Positions 11,272 through 21,404 of a stretch of 64,000 nucleotides of DNA are shown one piece after another. The position numbers and the translations under genes were made by a program. The notes beneath the pieces are model-generated. The model did not search any database and was not told the origin of the DNA. It was given only the letters and a program-made list of their open reading frames with translations. Location: contig QXJR01000030.1 of assembly GCA_020975725.1 (NCBI GenBank), forward strand, positions 62,001 to 126,000, read 5' to 3'. The DNA is from Picocystis sp. L7 (Eukaryota; Chlorophyta; Picocystophyceae; Picocystales; Picocystaceae). The first letter of the stretch is position 1. Every line of letters starts with the position of its first letter.

Positions 11272-12050
11272 GTGTCCTTGGTTCCACGTCGGTTTTGGGT
11301 GAAAGTTCGAGTTAAGGAACGAATTCGATGAACTGCATCGAGCAGAAGGTCGCCCACAACATGGAGCGGTGGAAAGATGGGTGTAGGAACGCGAACTTGT
11401 CTGGACGAAAAGGGAAGCAAGGGGAGATCCTGATGTCCTCCAGGATAGCGCGCGGTAGAACTCTTCGCCGATGCGGCCAAACGTTGCAAGGCTAATTCAT
11501 GCAAGGGACGGAAGCGACCTGCGTGTTCGCAAGGTATGTGGTTCTTTTCTTTTCGACCCTTGTGCCGCATAGGTCCAAGAGGAAGAGGGAAAAGTATGGA
11601 AACATGTACGACAGGACGTGTAGTTTTGGTACGCGACTTTGACTTCCCTCGAAGCATTTGGGGAGTGAAAGGATGGCGAAAAGGTGTGTTCGTGACATGC
11701 TTCGACACATGGAGTTGCCGAGGGATCGTGTAACCAATTGGTTTAAGTGCAAGTTCTCTCATCCCTTCGCAAGGTAGGGGGTGAACATCGATGACCCTCC
11801 AAAGGAAAAGCACAACAAGATGTTGTGACGTACCGCATCTCTTTCTTTTCAAATAGTGCTTGTCTCCTTTTACACTCCAAGGTCTTCTCCAACACCGTTT
11901 TCATTTCTCCGGCAAGGTCGCATTCCTTCACGCAAATCTCTTGCCCGCTTTTGCATGTAGACTCGTCGTCGCCATCCCACCCCCATTTATTCTCCTTCCC
12001 TTCCCCCGCAAGCGTCGAAACCGACCTTTTCCTTCCTTCCCTTTCCTATA
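11272..12050. other. divergent promoter region, no supported gene
   Basis: It lies between the minus-strand SpoU gene and the plus-strand phosphatase, so it should contain both promoters. Open frames on both strands lack recognisable features. The right part becomes pyrimidine-rich on the plus strand and merges into the minisatellite. Confidence 0.5.
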
Positions 12051-12255
12051 GGTTGGGGATCTCCCATTTCCTCCCCGTTCTTTTTTCCCTTTCGATTGGG
12101 GTTGGGGATCTCCCATTTCCTCCCCGTTCTTTTCCTTCCCTTTCGATTGGGGTTGGGGATCTCCCTTTTCCTCCCCGTTCTTTTTCCCTTTCGATTGGGG
12201 TTGGGGATCTCCCTTTTCCTCCCCGTTCTTTTTTCCCTTTCGATTGGGGTTGGGG
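12051..12255 (+). repeat. minisatellite, about 49-bp unit, four copies plus a partial one
   Basis: Copies begin at about 12051, 12100, 12151, 12199 and 12248. The unit pairs a GGTTGGGGATCTCCC block with a C/T-rich stretch containing CCTCCCCGTTC and TTTCGATTGG. The array ends about 70 bp before the ATG of the phosphatase. The pyrimidine-rich strand is the coding strand. Confidence 0.9.
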
Positions 12256-12326
12256 GAAAGGGAGACCGGTGTTGTTCTTGGTCGGTGGAAAGGAGTGGCG
12301 CGTGTGCGCCAGTGTGGGACGTGGGC

Positions 12327-13178
12327 ATGGCGTCGCATTCGCAGCAGGTCTCTGGACGTGGCGCGCCTTTCGATCGACGTGGAAGCGGCCTGTACGACGC
12401 CAGGTACCATTCCACCACGCCGTCGGCCGTGCCGCGCGATCCCAAGGTGCTCCCGCCCAGGATTGTCCTGTTGCGACACGCGGAATCCCAAGGCAACGTC
12501 GACCACCGCACCTATGCCGAAGTGCCGGATCACCGCGTGCCGCTCACCTTGCGTGGACGAGCACAGGCGAGGGAAGCAGGCAGGAACATCGCACAAGTCA
12601 TGCCGGTCGGATCCAGGCTGTTCTTCTACTACTCGCCGTATCGCAGGTCGAGAGAGACCGTCCACGGCATACGAAGCGTGCTGCCGGAAGGTATGGTGCG
12701 TGGAGCGCAAGAAGAAGTGCAGCTGAGGGAACAGGACTTCGGGAACTTCCAGGACGAAGACGGGAAACGACACGAAAAAGCCGAACGGATACGGTTCGGA
12801 AGGTTCTTCTATCGATTCCCGAACGGCGAATCCGGTGCCGACGTCTACGACCGCATCACCATCTTCGAAGATCACCTGGTGAGAGACATCAACGCGGGAA
12901 GGTTCTCCAACGACACGTGCTTGTGCTTGATCACGCACGGACTCACCCTGAGGATCTTCCTCATGCGATGGTTCCATTGGACCGTGGAAGAGTTCCTCAA
13001 CGTGTACAACCCGAACAACGCCACACCTGTGGTCATGGAACGCGTGCAGCCCACAACGGATGCAGAACCATGGGTGCACACCAAATCCCTCTATCGAATC
13101 ACCGAAGATTCGAGGCTGCTCATGCCAGGAATCTCGCCCAAGATGGCACAAACCAGATCGCCCATGAATCCCAAGTGA
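12327..13178 (+). CDS. histidine phosphatase (phosphoglycerate mutase-like, AT74 type)
   Basis: A 283-residue branch 1 histidine phosphatase. The phospho-acceptor His is about 51 in LLRHAESQGNVD, followed by PDHRVPLTLRGRAQAREAG and YSPYRRSRET. The REQDFGNFQ and RFGRFFYRFPNGESGADVYD stretches and the second catalytic His in LITHGLTLRIFLMRWFHWTV match the plant AT74 subgroup rather than glycolytic mutases. I start at ATG 12327 because upstream codons translate the minisatellite. The substrate is unknown; true phosphoglycerate mutase activity is unlikely from this subgroup. The gene is convergent with GDP-mannose pyrophosphorylase A. Confidence 0.92.
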   Translation: MASHSQQVSGRGAPFDRRGSGLYDARYHSTTPSAVPRDPKVLPPRIVLLRHAESQGNVDHRTYAEVPDHRVPLTLRGRAQAREAGRNIAQVMPVGSRLFFYYSPYRRSRETVHGIRSVLPEGMVRGAQEEVQLREQDFGNFQDEDGKRHEKAERIRFGRFFYRFPNGESGADVYDRITIFEDHLVRDINAGRFSNDTCLCLITHGLTLRIFLMRWFHWTVEEFLNVYNPNNATPVVMERVQPTTDAEPWVHTKSLYRITEDSRLLMPGISPKMAQTRSPMNPK

Positions 13179-13614
13179 GGCACGCACGGACCCGACGGAA
13201 GGGAAAAGACGGGAGGAATAGCATGCATTGCATCAAGGAGAGGAAGGCCGCAACAGCTAGCGTTCAACATCTCTCATCCCACGGCTGCCAGAAGAAGCAG
13301 CTCAAGCACCACCAATTATACCCAAAGTAAGTGCGAACGGCCCCCGAAATGATCCGGGACGCACAATTGCCGATTCCGCACACCTCCGATTCATCGGAAG
13401 AATATCCTACCTGCCTCCACTGCAAAAATTCGTAAGTTGAACTTTTAATCTATCTAACGCTGCCTCAAGGATGCCAACCAACTGGATCCTGAAGGCCCAG
13501 CCTAACGCTTCCCACGAATGCCCCTGCAGTAAAAGGGCACAGATCAAGAGACATGCCACGTTGGTATCGCCACTCTTGCCGAGCCCAAGCACACCTCGGT
13601 TTCCTTGCGCAAGC
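13179..13614. other. convergent 3' intergenic region
   Basis: This spacer lies between two convergent stop codons and should hold both 3' UTRs and poly(A) sites. No coding or RNA feature is seen. Confidence 0.6.
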
Positions 13615-14948
13615 TCAAAGAAGAATCTCCTCCATCACGCTGGTACCTATGCTCTTGTGAGGCAGAACGACGCAACCCGTCACCACCACCTCATCTTTGA
13701 CGACCACGTCCTCACCCAGGATGGTGACTCCCAGCCTTGCATCATAGTTGCCGCTGGCCTGCACGCGGGCCCACCGCCCGACCTCCGACTGCCAGCCGAT
13801 GATACTGTTGATGATGCAAGCATTTTCATCAACCTTGCAATCGTCAAGCACAATGCAGTTGATGAGCCTCGCGCCGGAACAGACCCTCACATTCGGACCC
13901 ACCGACACGCTCGGTCCCAGCACTGCACTCGGATGCACCTTTGCGGATGGATGGATGTACACCAAGCCTCGGACAGTGGGTCCTCCTTCGCGAGTCTTGG
14001 CTAGCATCCCCGCGGGCAGCATGGACAAGTACAGCTCTGAGCACTTGAGGGTGATTCCTGGGGTTTTGATCTGTTCCCAGAAATCTTCCGTCCGATGCAC
14101 GTACAAAAGCTTCTTCCCCGCCAAAGCGGACATGACGTCCTGGTCAAGACGGGCAAAATTGTTGGAGGTGTCCGATCTCCTTGCCCTGAAATCATAGGCT
14201 GTGGCCATGCTTTCTTCGGAGAAGCTGCTGGTGCGTCTGAGCTTGGGCATCTTTCCTCTCCCTTGTATAACGGCTCCGATTTGATCGAACAGCCTCTGTG
14301 CATTGAACACGTACACACCCGTGTTGACAGTCCGGCTCACCAGTGTTTCTGGCTTTTCGGTGTAATGCAGCAACTCGTCGGTCGCTGGATCCAGCGCCAG
14401 CTGTCCACACAAGGCAGCACTTTCAGAAGGCACGGTTTTCCCCAGCACGGTTCCCAGGGCACCGTTGTGGCTCTTGTGTGCTTCGAGCAGGTCTTGCAGT
14501 GGGAAGGTGCAGCACACGTCGCAATGGATGACGAACAGGTGTTCTGGTTTCTCTTCGAGGATGACATTCCTGTACTCGTACAGTCCACCTGCAGATCCTG
14601 CTTCGGTGGTTTCTTTGAGGTACTGCACCCTGACGTTGAGTTCGGTGGACACCGAGGAGAGGTAGAGCGCGAACTCCTTCTCTTCGAAGAATCCGAGCAC
14701 GAATATCTCCTTCAATCCCGGCACCTTCGCACACGCCGCAAGCGGATGGTGCAGCATGGGCTTCCCGGCGATGGGAAACAGCGGCTTGGGCACCTTGAGG
14801 GAGAGCGGCCTGAACCTCGTTCCTGCGCACCCATCGTCGCATCAGCCACGTCTCCTTTCCCTTCCATCGCGTCTACACGTCGCCATGCTTCTCTCTTGGA
14901 CGCACCTTTCGTCGGTCCTCCCACGAGGATCACCGCCACCGACGCCAT
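13615..14948 (-). CDS. GDP-mannose pyrophosphorylase A (regulatory subunit type), two exons
   Basis: Exon 1 is only 43 nt (14948-14906) and encodes MASVAVILVGGPTKG up to an AAAG|GTGCGT donor. The 83-nt intron ends at GTGCGCAG, and exon 2 (14822-13615) continues TRFRPLSLKVPKPLFPIAG in frame, giving 416 residues. The N-terminus is the nucleotidyltransferase signature in its GMPPA form (GGPxKGTRFRPLS). LFVIHCDVCCTFPLQDLLEA and TEKPETLVSRTVNTGVYVF follow. The C-terminal half is a left-handed beta-helix (VHPSAVLGPSVSVGPNVRV, CIVLDDCKVDENACIINSII). GMPPA proteins bind GDP-mannose and regulate the catalytic GMPPB subunit for N-glycan and wall polysaccharide supply. Confidence 0.93.
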
Positions 14949-15031
14949 CGTGTCGGATGCCGACACCTTTCTACGCGTGCAAGTCGTGGACCCACCCTTC
15001 TGTCCCTGCCAATGCAATGGTGTGGTCGGTG

Positions 15032-15262
15032 GGTTGTAGTTTTTGGTTGTGAGGGTGGGTTTGTGGATTCGTGGTCTCGTATTGTGGTTTGTAGTTTTTG
15101 GTTGTGAGGGTGGGTTTGTGGATTCGTGGTCTCGTTTTGTGGTTTGTAGTTTTTGGTTGTGAGGGTGGGTTTGTGGATTCGTGGTCTCGTTTTGTGGTTT
15201 GTAGTTTTTGGTTGTGAGGGTGGGTTTGTGGATTCGTGGTCTCGTATTGTGGTTTGTGATTT
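15032..15262 (-). repeat. minisatellite, 55-bp unit, four copies plus a partial one
   Basis: Copies begin at about 15032, 15087, 15142, 15197 and 15252. The plus strand is G/T-rich, so the minus (coding) strand of the adjacent gene is C/A-rich and poor in G. The array ends about 84 bp upstream of the GMPPA ATG. Confidence 0.9.
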
Positions 15263-16574
15263 GTGGGTTTTTGGGTTGCTAGTTGTGGTTTGTGGTGGTC
15301 CATGACAAGGTGGGTGTTTGCGCGTGAAGAGGAGGGGAAGAACCTAGGCCGCTCGTGGATGGTGGCGCGTGAGAACAAGGAGCAGGAAAGGCAAGTGTGG
15401 ACGGAGAGGAGAAGGAAAGCCACACGAACGGGAATGGGTTTGGAAGAATGGAACAAGCAGGCGCCGTGGTGGTCGATTGCACAAACAACTGGATGAAAAC
15501 GAGCCAAAGGGATGGCCATGCGATGGGTGGTGCGTTGGTTCACACATTTCGCCTCTTTGTCGCGAGTAGGGTGGGACCATAGCATGCCAAGAGGGAGGAG
15601 CTTACTACCAACGCGAGCCCAACCTCGAAGAGGCATCCAACTGCCGAGAATAGGCTAGGAGGAAGTTCCGTGACGAAAAGACAAGACCGTTCAAAGTGCC
15701 TCGCATCGAAACAAAGTCTACCCTAACGTTGCAAGATTGCCACAACGGACATCGTCGTGAGGAGAAAATTGGCACTCGAGAGGTACGAAGTCGAGAACAA
15801 GCGACCCTATGTAGGGGCTCTACCGCGCGATTCGTCGAGGCATTGTGCGATTGCATCTTGTTGATTTTAGCCAACACACACCACGTCCACGGTTGAAAGC
15901 CGCAGGGCAACCCCTCGCGCTCGATGTTGCCGGATAAACGCACCGTGCATACTAGAGAACGTCAGCTCTTCTTTTGCATGGATCGTGGAGGAGGCTCGAA
16001 GTTGGATGGGCCCGGATGCGGTCGTAGATATTGTCAAGATTGCAATAGCACATCACTTGCAAGGTTGACGCATGCTTTCGTTTGAAAGCGCTTCTTCCCC
16101 TAAGTCCATGAACGTCCATTTCTTCTCGCATTTCGTGGAATGGCTGCCCTGTTTGCAGTGCATGTGGGACGAGGTGGATCGAGGCCGGTTTGGGAAGGAC
16201 GTGGGTTTGCGCCGTCGTTCGCGGAGTCCTTGCTTCGAGCATCTTCGTGAAGAAGGACCCTTCGTTCCTTGCAAGATGGGGGGTGGAGAACCGCCCTCCG
16301 AGGGCAAACGGTTTCTCCCGTGGCACACTTTTGTGTTGCGATTCCTTGGGACACCCATCCTCCCTTTTCTTCCTTGGACGGATTCTCTTCTCTTTTTCGT
16401 GCACATCGAGGTGTTGGATCGACCTCCACCCTTCCATTCGGTGGGAACGAGGACGGAGCTCGGGTTCCATCGGGGATGGTTATTCGGACGATCCCGGGTC
16501 TCGAACCCGATGGGTTTTCCTTTGAACCCGTGCCACCCCTTCTAATAAGCTGGACGGATCGGTCCCACACGGAC
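15263..16574. other. divergent promoter region with a possible small ORF
   Basis: This region separates the minus-strand GMPPA gene from the plus-strand DNA ligase. A plus frame at 15302-15496 encodes 64 charged residues (for example VARENKEQERQVWTERRRKA) and could be a real small protein, but nothing supports it beyond composition. The 16430-16574 part contains TTCGAACCCG-type promoter motifs near 16509 and 16532, close to the ligase ATG. Confidence 0.4.
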
Positions 16575-18782
16575 ATGGACACGTGCGCACGTGGGTCCCG
16601 AAAGCCACCCATGCGACCGTTGGGGCGCCTGTACGGAATCACGTGGACCCCTCGGGGCGTGCCACGTGTCCCTTGGGTCCGAGCTGGCGGCCTCGGCGGA
16701 GGCGCGGACGGCGTTTCGCGGACCTGGGACGCCTGGTTGGATCGACGCCGGGAGGAGTATTACCTGGAAGGACGGTCCAAGGTGAGTGACGATGCATACG
16801 ATGCAGTGGAACAGAAGAGAAGAGAAGCCAAGGATCCAAACACGTGGAAGGAGAGAGTGGGTGCACCTCCACCCGCTGATGGGAAGGATGGGAGCCGCAA
16901 ACGCGTGTCCCACTGGCCACCCATGCTGTCCTTGACATCGGTGAGGACACAAGGAGAACTCATGGAATGGAAGGAGAGACTGGCAGGAATCGATCCTCAA
17001 ACGGATCAGAAATGGATGGTCGAACCCAAAGTGGATGGTGTGGCCTTGAGGCTACTCTACAGCGAGGGCAAGCTGGTGGAAGCGGCCACTAGAGGCGACG
17101 GAACCAGAGGGGAAGACGTCACAAGGTCCGTCAGGAAGAGGATGCAAGTGCCGCGGCAAATCAAGGTGAACGGCGCACAGAAAGAGCGGGCCCAACTACT
17201 GGATGTTAGGGGAGAGGCGTTCGTCACCAAAAAAGACTTCACAAGCATCAATGAAAAGAGAGCACAGAGGAAAGAATTGCCGTTCGCACATGCACGGAAT
17301 GCCATTTCCGGAGCACTGAGACGGTTGGACGATGACGAGGAGATACAAACAGCTCACACAAAGGAGGGAGGCAAAACGCACATACCCGAGGAAGACTTTG
17401 TGGACGAGCATGAACAACCACTCCTCCGCTTTTCTGCCTATGCGCTGTACCTGAACGGCTCACCTGGAGCACCAACCCAAGCAGAGATACTCCATGTACT
17501 GCATGAGCTTGGGTTCCATGTAAGCCCAGGGATAGTGTGCTGCACATCCTTTGAAGAGGCAGTAGAAGCGGCCAAGGAATGGATGGCGAGCCGCGAGTCA
17601 ATCGCTTTTGATGTCGATGGTGTGGTGATCAAATTGAATGACTTGGAGGCAGCGGGCATGCTTGGCAGCACAACCACTGCACCGAGAGGATCTGTTGCTT
17701 GGAAGTTTGCAGCTAGGGAGACTGTCACGACGCTGTTGAATGTTTGTTATACTGTGGGGAGAACGGGAAGAGTTGTACCCAATGCTGTTCTCGAGCCTGT
17801 GGAGCTTGCTGGTGCACGCATCCAGCACGCCACACTGCACAATTTCAAGAGACTTGAGGATTTGGATATACGAGTGGGAGACCAAGTTGTAGTGAAACGT
17901 GCCGGGGACGTCATTCCACAAGTAGTGCAGGTGTTACACGAGTTGCGCACAGGGAGGGAATTTGCGGTTACTGCACCCGACTCTTGTCCCTCGTGTGGAG
18001 AGAAGCTGGTTAGGTTAGATGGGGAAGAACTTCACAGATGCATCAATAATCAATGTTCAGCACAGCAGCAGAGGAGGCTGGAACATTTTGTGGACACTTG
18101 TGTGGATGGAGTGGGCAAAGGTGTCATCCAGGACTTGTTGCGTGAAGGGCTGGTGAGGGATGTTGCCGATCTGTACAAGCTGGATGCTCAACAGCTTGAA
18201 GTGCTTCCCGGTTATGGGTCTCGTAGTGTAGGTTTGATTCTGCGTGCACTGGAAGAAAGCAAGAACCCAGAGTTGACTGTTTTCCTGACTGCCTTAGGTA
18301 TTCGATATGTTGGAGGACAGGTGTCACGACTTCTTGCATCTCATTTCTCCACTGTCGAAGCTCTTCAAGCAGCATCTGTAGCTGAACTTTCAACGGTACA
18401 CGGTGTGGGCCATGTCACTGCCGAAAGCCTTTGGGAATGGTTTCAGAGTTCAGCAAACCAAGCCTTACTCAAAAAACTTCATTCAGTTGGCTTCTTGCCC
18501 TGCCGTGTTGCTACAGAGGGTACCATCGATGAGCAGAGGCGTAACTTTTCATTCCAGGGACTCTCTGTTGTACTTACTGGTACATTGCAATCCTTCACTC
18601 GCGATCAGGCAAGGAAACTGGTTGAACAGAGAGGAGGTCTCACAAGGTCGTCTGTCAGCAGAGACACTGACCTCGTTGTGGCAGGGAAGAAGCCTGGAAT
18701 CAAGCTTGAAAATGCCAAGCGGTTCAACCTTCGTATCCTCAGTGAAGAGGAGTTCTTGGAACTTCTCCAGGAGGGGCAATGA
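16575..18782 (+). CDS. ligA: NAD+-dependent DNA ligase, bacterial LigA type, with N-terminal extension
   Basis: A 735-residue ligase that seals nicks using NAD+ as AMP donor. Domain order is complete. The Ia domain contains YYLEGRSKVSDDAYDAVEQ near residue 62. In the nucleotidyltransferase core the AMP-accepting lysine is about K152 in VEPKVDGVALR, followed by RGDGTRGEDVT, DVRGEAFV, FAHARNAISGALRRLD, FDVDGVVIKLND and SVAWKFAARE. An OB fold contains GRTGRVVPNAVLEPV. A four-Cys zinc finger follows (C471, C474 and two more near 491-497), then helix-hairpin-helix repeats (LPGYGSRSV, VHGVGHVTAESL) and a BRCT domain (FQGLSVVLTGTL to the end). Residues 1-45 are basic, with no acid between Asp2 and Asp45, and resemble a transit peptide. 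ATG 16611 is an alternative start. Eukaryotic nuclear replication uses ATP ligases, so a plastid role is likely but inferred. Confidence 0.95.
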   Translation: MDTCARGSRKPPMRPLGRLYGITWTPRGVPRVPWVRAGGLGGGADGVSRTWDAWLDRRREEYYLEGRSKVSDDAYDAVEQKRREAKDPNTWKERVGAPPPADGKDGSRKRVSHWPPMLSLTSVRTQGELMEWKERLAGIDPQTDQKWMVEPKVDGVALRLLYSEGKLVEAATRGDGTRGEDVTRSVRKRMQVPRQIKVNGAQKERAQLLDVRGEAFVTKKDFTSINEKRAQRKELPFAHARNAISGALRRLDDDEEIQTAHTKEGGKTHIPEEDFVDEHEQPLLRFSAYALYLNGSPGAPTQAEILHVLHELGFHVSPGIVCCTSFEEAVEAAKEWMASRESIAFDVDGVVIKLNDLEAAGMLGSTTTAPRGSVAWKFAARETVTTLLNVCYTVGRTGRVVPNAVLEPVELAGARIQHATLHNFKRLEDLDIRVGDQVVVKRAGDVIPQVVQVLHELRTGREFAVTAPDSCPSCGEKLVRLDGEELHRCINNQCSAQQQRRLEHFVDTCVDGVGKGVIQDLLREGLVRDVADLYKLDAQQLEVLPGYGSRSVGLILRALEESKNPELTVFLTALGIRYVGGQVSRLLASHFSTVEALQAASVAELSTVHGVGHVTAESLWEWFQSSANQALLKKLHSVGFLPCRVATEGTIDEQRRNFSFQGLSVVLTGTLQSFTRDQARKLVEQRGGLTRSSVSRDTDLVVAGKKPGIKLENAKRFNLRILSEEEFLELLQEGQ

Positions 18783-18816
18783 GCGCAGTTCAAGCATGTC
18801 TACCACCTTGGAGCCA
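18783..18816. other. 34-bp convergent spacer
   Basis: The ligase stop codon and the stop codon of the exchanger on the other strand are 34 bp apart. There is no room for two independent 3' UTRs, so the transcripts must overlap. Confidence 0.8.
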
Positions 18817-20769
18817 TCAAAACGGTGGCGTCCAAACAAACTCAATAATGAAGGCTTGTGCTATGTACAGTCCATACAGGAGGAGCAGAGTAATGCCCAG
18901 TACATATGTAAGTCTCCATCGGTGAAGGGCAATACCCAGGATGGTGCACAGCACCATCAACACAAGTGTTCCTACTTGCCAACCAAGGGCAGTGTCATCA
19001 ACAACTACTGCACGACCACCATGCACTATGGTATAAATAAGCCATGGCAAAGGAAGACCAATTGTGATGTCGAATAAATTGGACCCTATTGAGCTACTCA
19101 GTGCCATGTCTCCGTAACCCTTCCTGGCAACGATGGCAGAAGTTATCAAGTCAGGGATGGAAGTTCCAGCTGCCAACAATGTCATGCCCAACAACGTAGT
19201 ACTGAGATTCATGTACACCCCAATCACGGTCGTCCACCACACCATCATGTAGGAAAAGACGGCAACCCAAACAATGCTTCCGAAGAAAGTCCATGCAAAG
19301 TAAACCCGTGCCGTATCCTCGCGAACATCAGCTAGTGTGTAGTACAGCGGCACACATATTGGAAGCTTGACAAGATACCATACCTTTCCCCAGAAACCTT
19401 GATAATTGGGCCAAGAAAGATCCATCGGATCTCCAGCATCAAACGATGCTGCAGATATGATCTCTGTTGGAACTCTTGAGCTACGCAAATGGACAAACTC
19501 CCCTGGGGGCCACTCTGCTGACACCTGAGACTCTGGCCTTCGAAAGCTGCTTAAATAGTCCCCACACACACTATACCCTGCCAAATCCTCACCTGATGGT
19601 GTGCTAGACACGTCACTGATACCACTGTTTGATGAAGACTGCTCGCTGGATCCCCTTCCAGTGCTTTTCCCCCCTTCCTTTTCATCTGCACAAACACCTG
19701 CACTCTGCTTTGCATCATTTCGTCCATCACGAGAGGATGTGCATTGCTCTGCACATCCAGACTCCATCCAGCCCCCCTGCTGTTTGGCCAACTCCACATC
19801 TACCCCGTTGCCCTGTGCACAAATTTCCTCCAACACGCCTTCCAGCTCTCCAATCTCGTACCCCCCCTCCCCTAGCTTTTTCTGCAATACCAGAATGTCA
19901 GCAGCGCACTTGAATCTCCTCGATGGATTGTGAGCTTGCTTCAGGAGCACTTTCAAGACCGCAGCTTTAAATATGTTGTTCAAACGAACCATTTCAGTGT
20001 CCTTCGCTGCCTCAAGTATACTACCCTCTCTTTCAACATCTGCCTCGGAGGAAGGTTCTTCTCTGTTTTGCCGCCACCTCTCTGTAAGGAAATTGACCTT
20101 TCTTTCCGCCCATTCTCGCAATGATCCGTTGTAGAACATCACAGCCACGTACAATAAATACATCCACAATAGCACCACAGATTCATACCACTCTATATTC
20201 TCTCCCGCAAAAAAGACAGCCAGCAATACCAGGCTGGTGACATAGAAGGTACAATCTCTGGCCAATGGGAACCAGGTCAACACCAGCAGCTCCGGCGTCA
20301 CCAAAGCGCACACACCGATCACAAACAGTATATTGAACGCTGCCGATCCCACGATGGTTCCAATGCCTACGTTAGATTCGGACACGAAGAGTCCCAAGAA
20401 GGAGGTGGCCAATTCTGGCGCTGATCCTCCAGCAGCCATGAACGTGGCACCTGCCACATCCTGTGGAATCTTGAAGCGATGGCACATGAACTCGAGCGTG
20501 GGGACGAAGAATTCGTCGCAGACGAGTGCCAAGGCCAGGAACATGTACAAAACACCCATCAAATACAGCACCACGACTCCGTGCTTGGGCGAAAGTCCGT
20601 CTGGATAGTGCAGGAGCTCGTCCACGCCTTCCTTCAGGTACCTCCTCTGCGTCGCCTCCCCTCCGTGCCGCTCCCATGCGTGTTGCAGGTGGTTCAACGT
20701 GGCCACCAGGCCCAGCATCGTCCCCAGCACCGCGCATCGTCTCGCCAGAGGTCTCTTTCGCGCGCGCAT
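18817..20769 (-). CDS. K+-dependent Na+/Ca2+ exchanger (NCKX family), copy 1
   Basis: A 650-residue cation/Ca2+ exchanger. I start at ATG 20769 (MRARKRPLARRCAVLGTML), a basic then hydrophobic signal-like N-terminus; the frame upstream of it has no ATG support. The two alpha repeats are present: GATFMAAGGSAPELATSFLG with VGIGTIVGSAAFNILF, and LGMTLLAAGTSIPDLITSAI with ALSSSIGSNLFDITIGLPLPWL. These carry the Ca2+/Na+ ligands (Glu in APEL, Asp in IPDL). The cytosolic loop between them is about 250 residues and Ser/Glu-rich with Cys residues. The protein exchanges Na+ for Ca2+ plus K+ across the plasma membrane or an endomembrane. The gene is convergent with the ligase and followed upstream by a paralogue in the same direction. 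Confidence 0.93.
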   Translation of the reverse strand: MRARKRPLARRCAVLGTMLGLVATLNHLQHAWERHGGEATQRRYLKEGVDELLHYPDGLSPKHGVVVLYLMGVLYMFLALALVCDEFFVPTLEFMCHRFKIPQDVAGATFMAAGGSAPELATSFLGLFVSESNVGIGTIVGSAAFNILFVIGVCALVTPELLVLTWFPLARDCTFYVTSLVLLAVFFAGENIEWYESVVLLWMYLLYVAVMFYNGSLREWAERKVNFLTERWRQNREEPSSEADVEREGSILEAAKDTEMVRLNNIFKAAVLKVLLKQAHNPSRRFKCAADILVLQKKLGEGGYEIGELEGVLEEICAQGNGVDVELAKQQGGWMESGCAEQCTSSRDGRNDAKQSAGVCADEKEGGKSTGRGSSEQSSSNSGISDVSSTPSGEDLAGYSVCGDYLSSFRRPESQVSAEWPPGEFVHLRSSRVPTEIISAASFDAGDPMDLSWPNYQGFWGKVWYLVKLPICVPLYYTLADVREDTARVYFAWTFFGSIVWVAVFSYMMVWWTTVIGVYMNLSTTLLGMTLLAAGTSIPDLITSAIVARKGYGDMALSSSIGSNLFDITIGLPLPWLIYTIVHGGRAVVVDDTALGWQVGTLVLMVLCTILGIALHRWRLTYVLGITLLLLYGLYIAQAFIIEFVWTPPF

Positions 20770-21350
20770 GTCGTCGAAGATGGCGTCTTTTTCGTCGAAA
20801 AGTTTGGACACGACACGAAGCCCACACGAAGACGACCGAGTCCACCAGACCGACGTTGGATCACCGCCCCCCCGTTTTTGGGATGGTTGGGATCCACGTT
20901 CGGGGATCTGCGTTGGATCTCTCAGGGGGACTGAGAGGAGGGGATCCGAAGGAGGGAGATCCAACGGGAAAAGTGGGACCAGGGTGGACGTCCGGGGAGT
21001 GGAGGGTGACAGGTGGATGGGATCTGTCGGAGGTTATAGACAGGAAGGATTACAGGTGCCAGTGGGTCTTCCCTGGCAAACCAACAAGATGGATGGATGC
21101 AAAAGAGAGATCCCCAAGCGTGCCTAGGTGCATACAGGATGCGGTCGTGGAGGAAGAAGCCAACCTTGACCCTGCAGATCTTGCGTGGCGTAGCACCAGG
21201 TCCACAGTCCAGCTGGGTAAGGATCCAACATGTGCTGCATCGTTGAAATGTTCGTGCCTTCAGACAGAGCCATAGCGGTGGAACCAGAAGCAAGGCCGGC
21301 CAGGAAAGCGTTGGCGCAGAAGCGATGGCAGTCTCTTCACATGCTGCGAG
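20770..21350. other. spacer between the tandem exchangers
   Basis: It contains the promoter of copy 1 and the 3' UTR of copy 2. Open frames here have no recognisable content. Confidence 0.5.
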
Positions 21351-21404
21351 TCAAACGGGAGCCCACACCAGCTCGAAGAACAGTGCTGATGCCACGTATA
21401 TCAC

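Noticed and set aside
11124-11852. A 242-residue minus-strand ORF upstream of SpoU
   Set aside because: It overlaps the SpoU 5' end in another frame and shows no domain.
16480-16570. A tRNA-like T-arm (GGTTCGAGACC type) on the minus strand
   Set aside because: The five-pair stem and loop fit, but no matching acceptor stem, D-arm or anticodon arm could be folded. It is better explained by the TTCGAA promoter motif upstream of the ligase.
16269-16574. Extension of the ligase frame upstream of ATG 16575
   Set aside because: The residues are not targeting-like or conserved, and the DNA carries promoter motifs.
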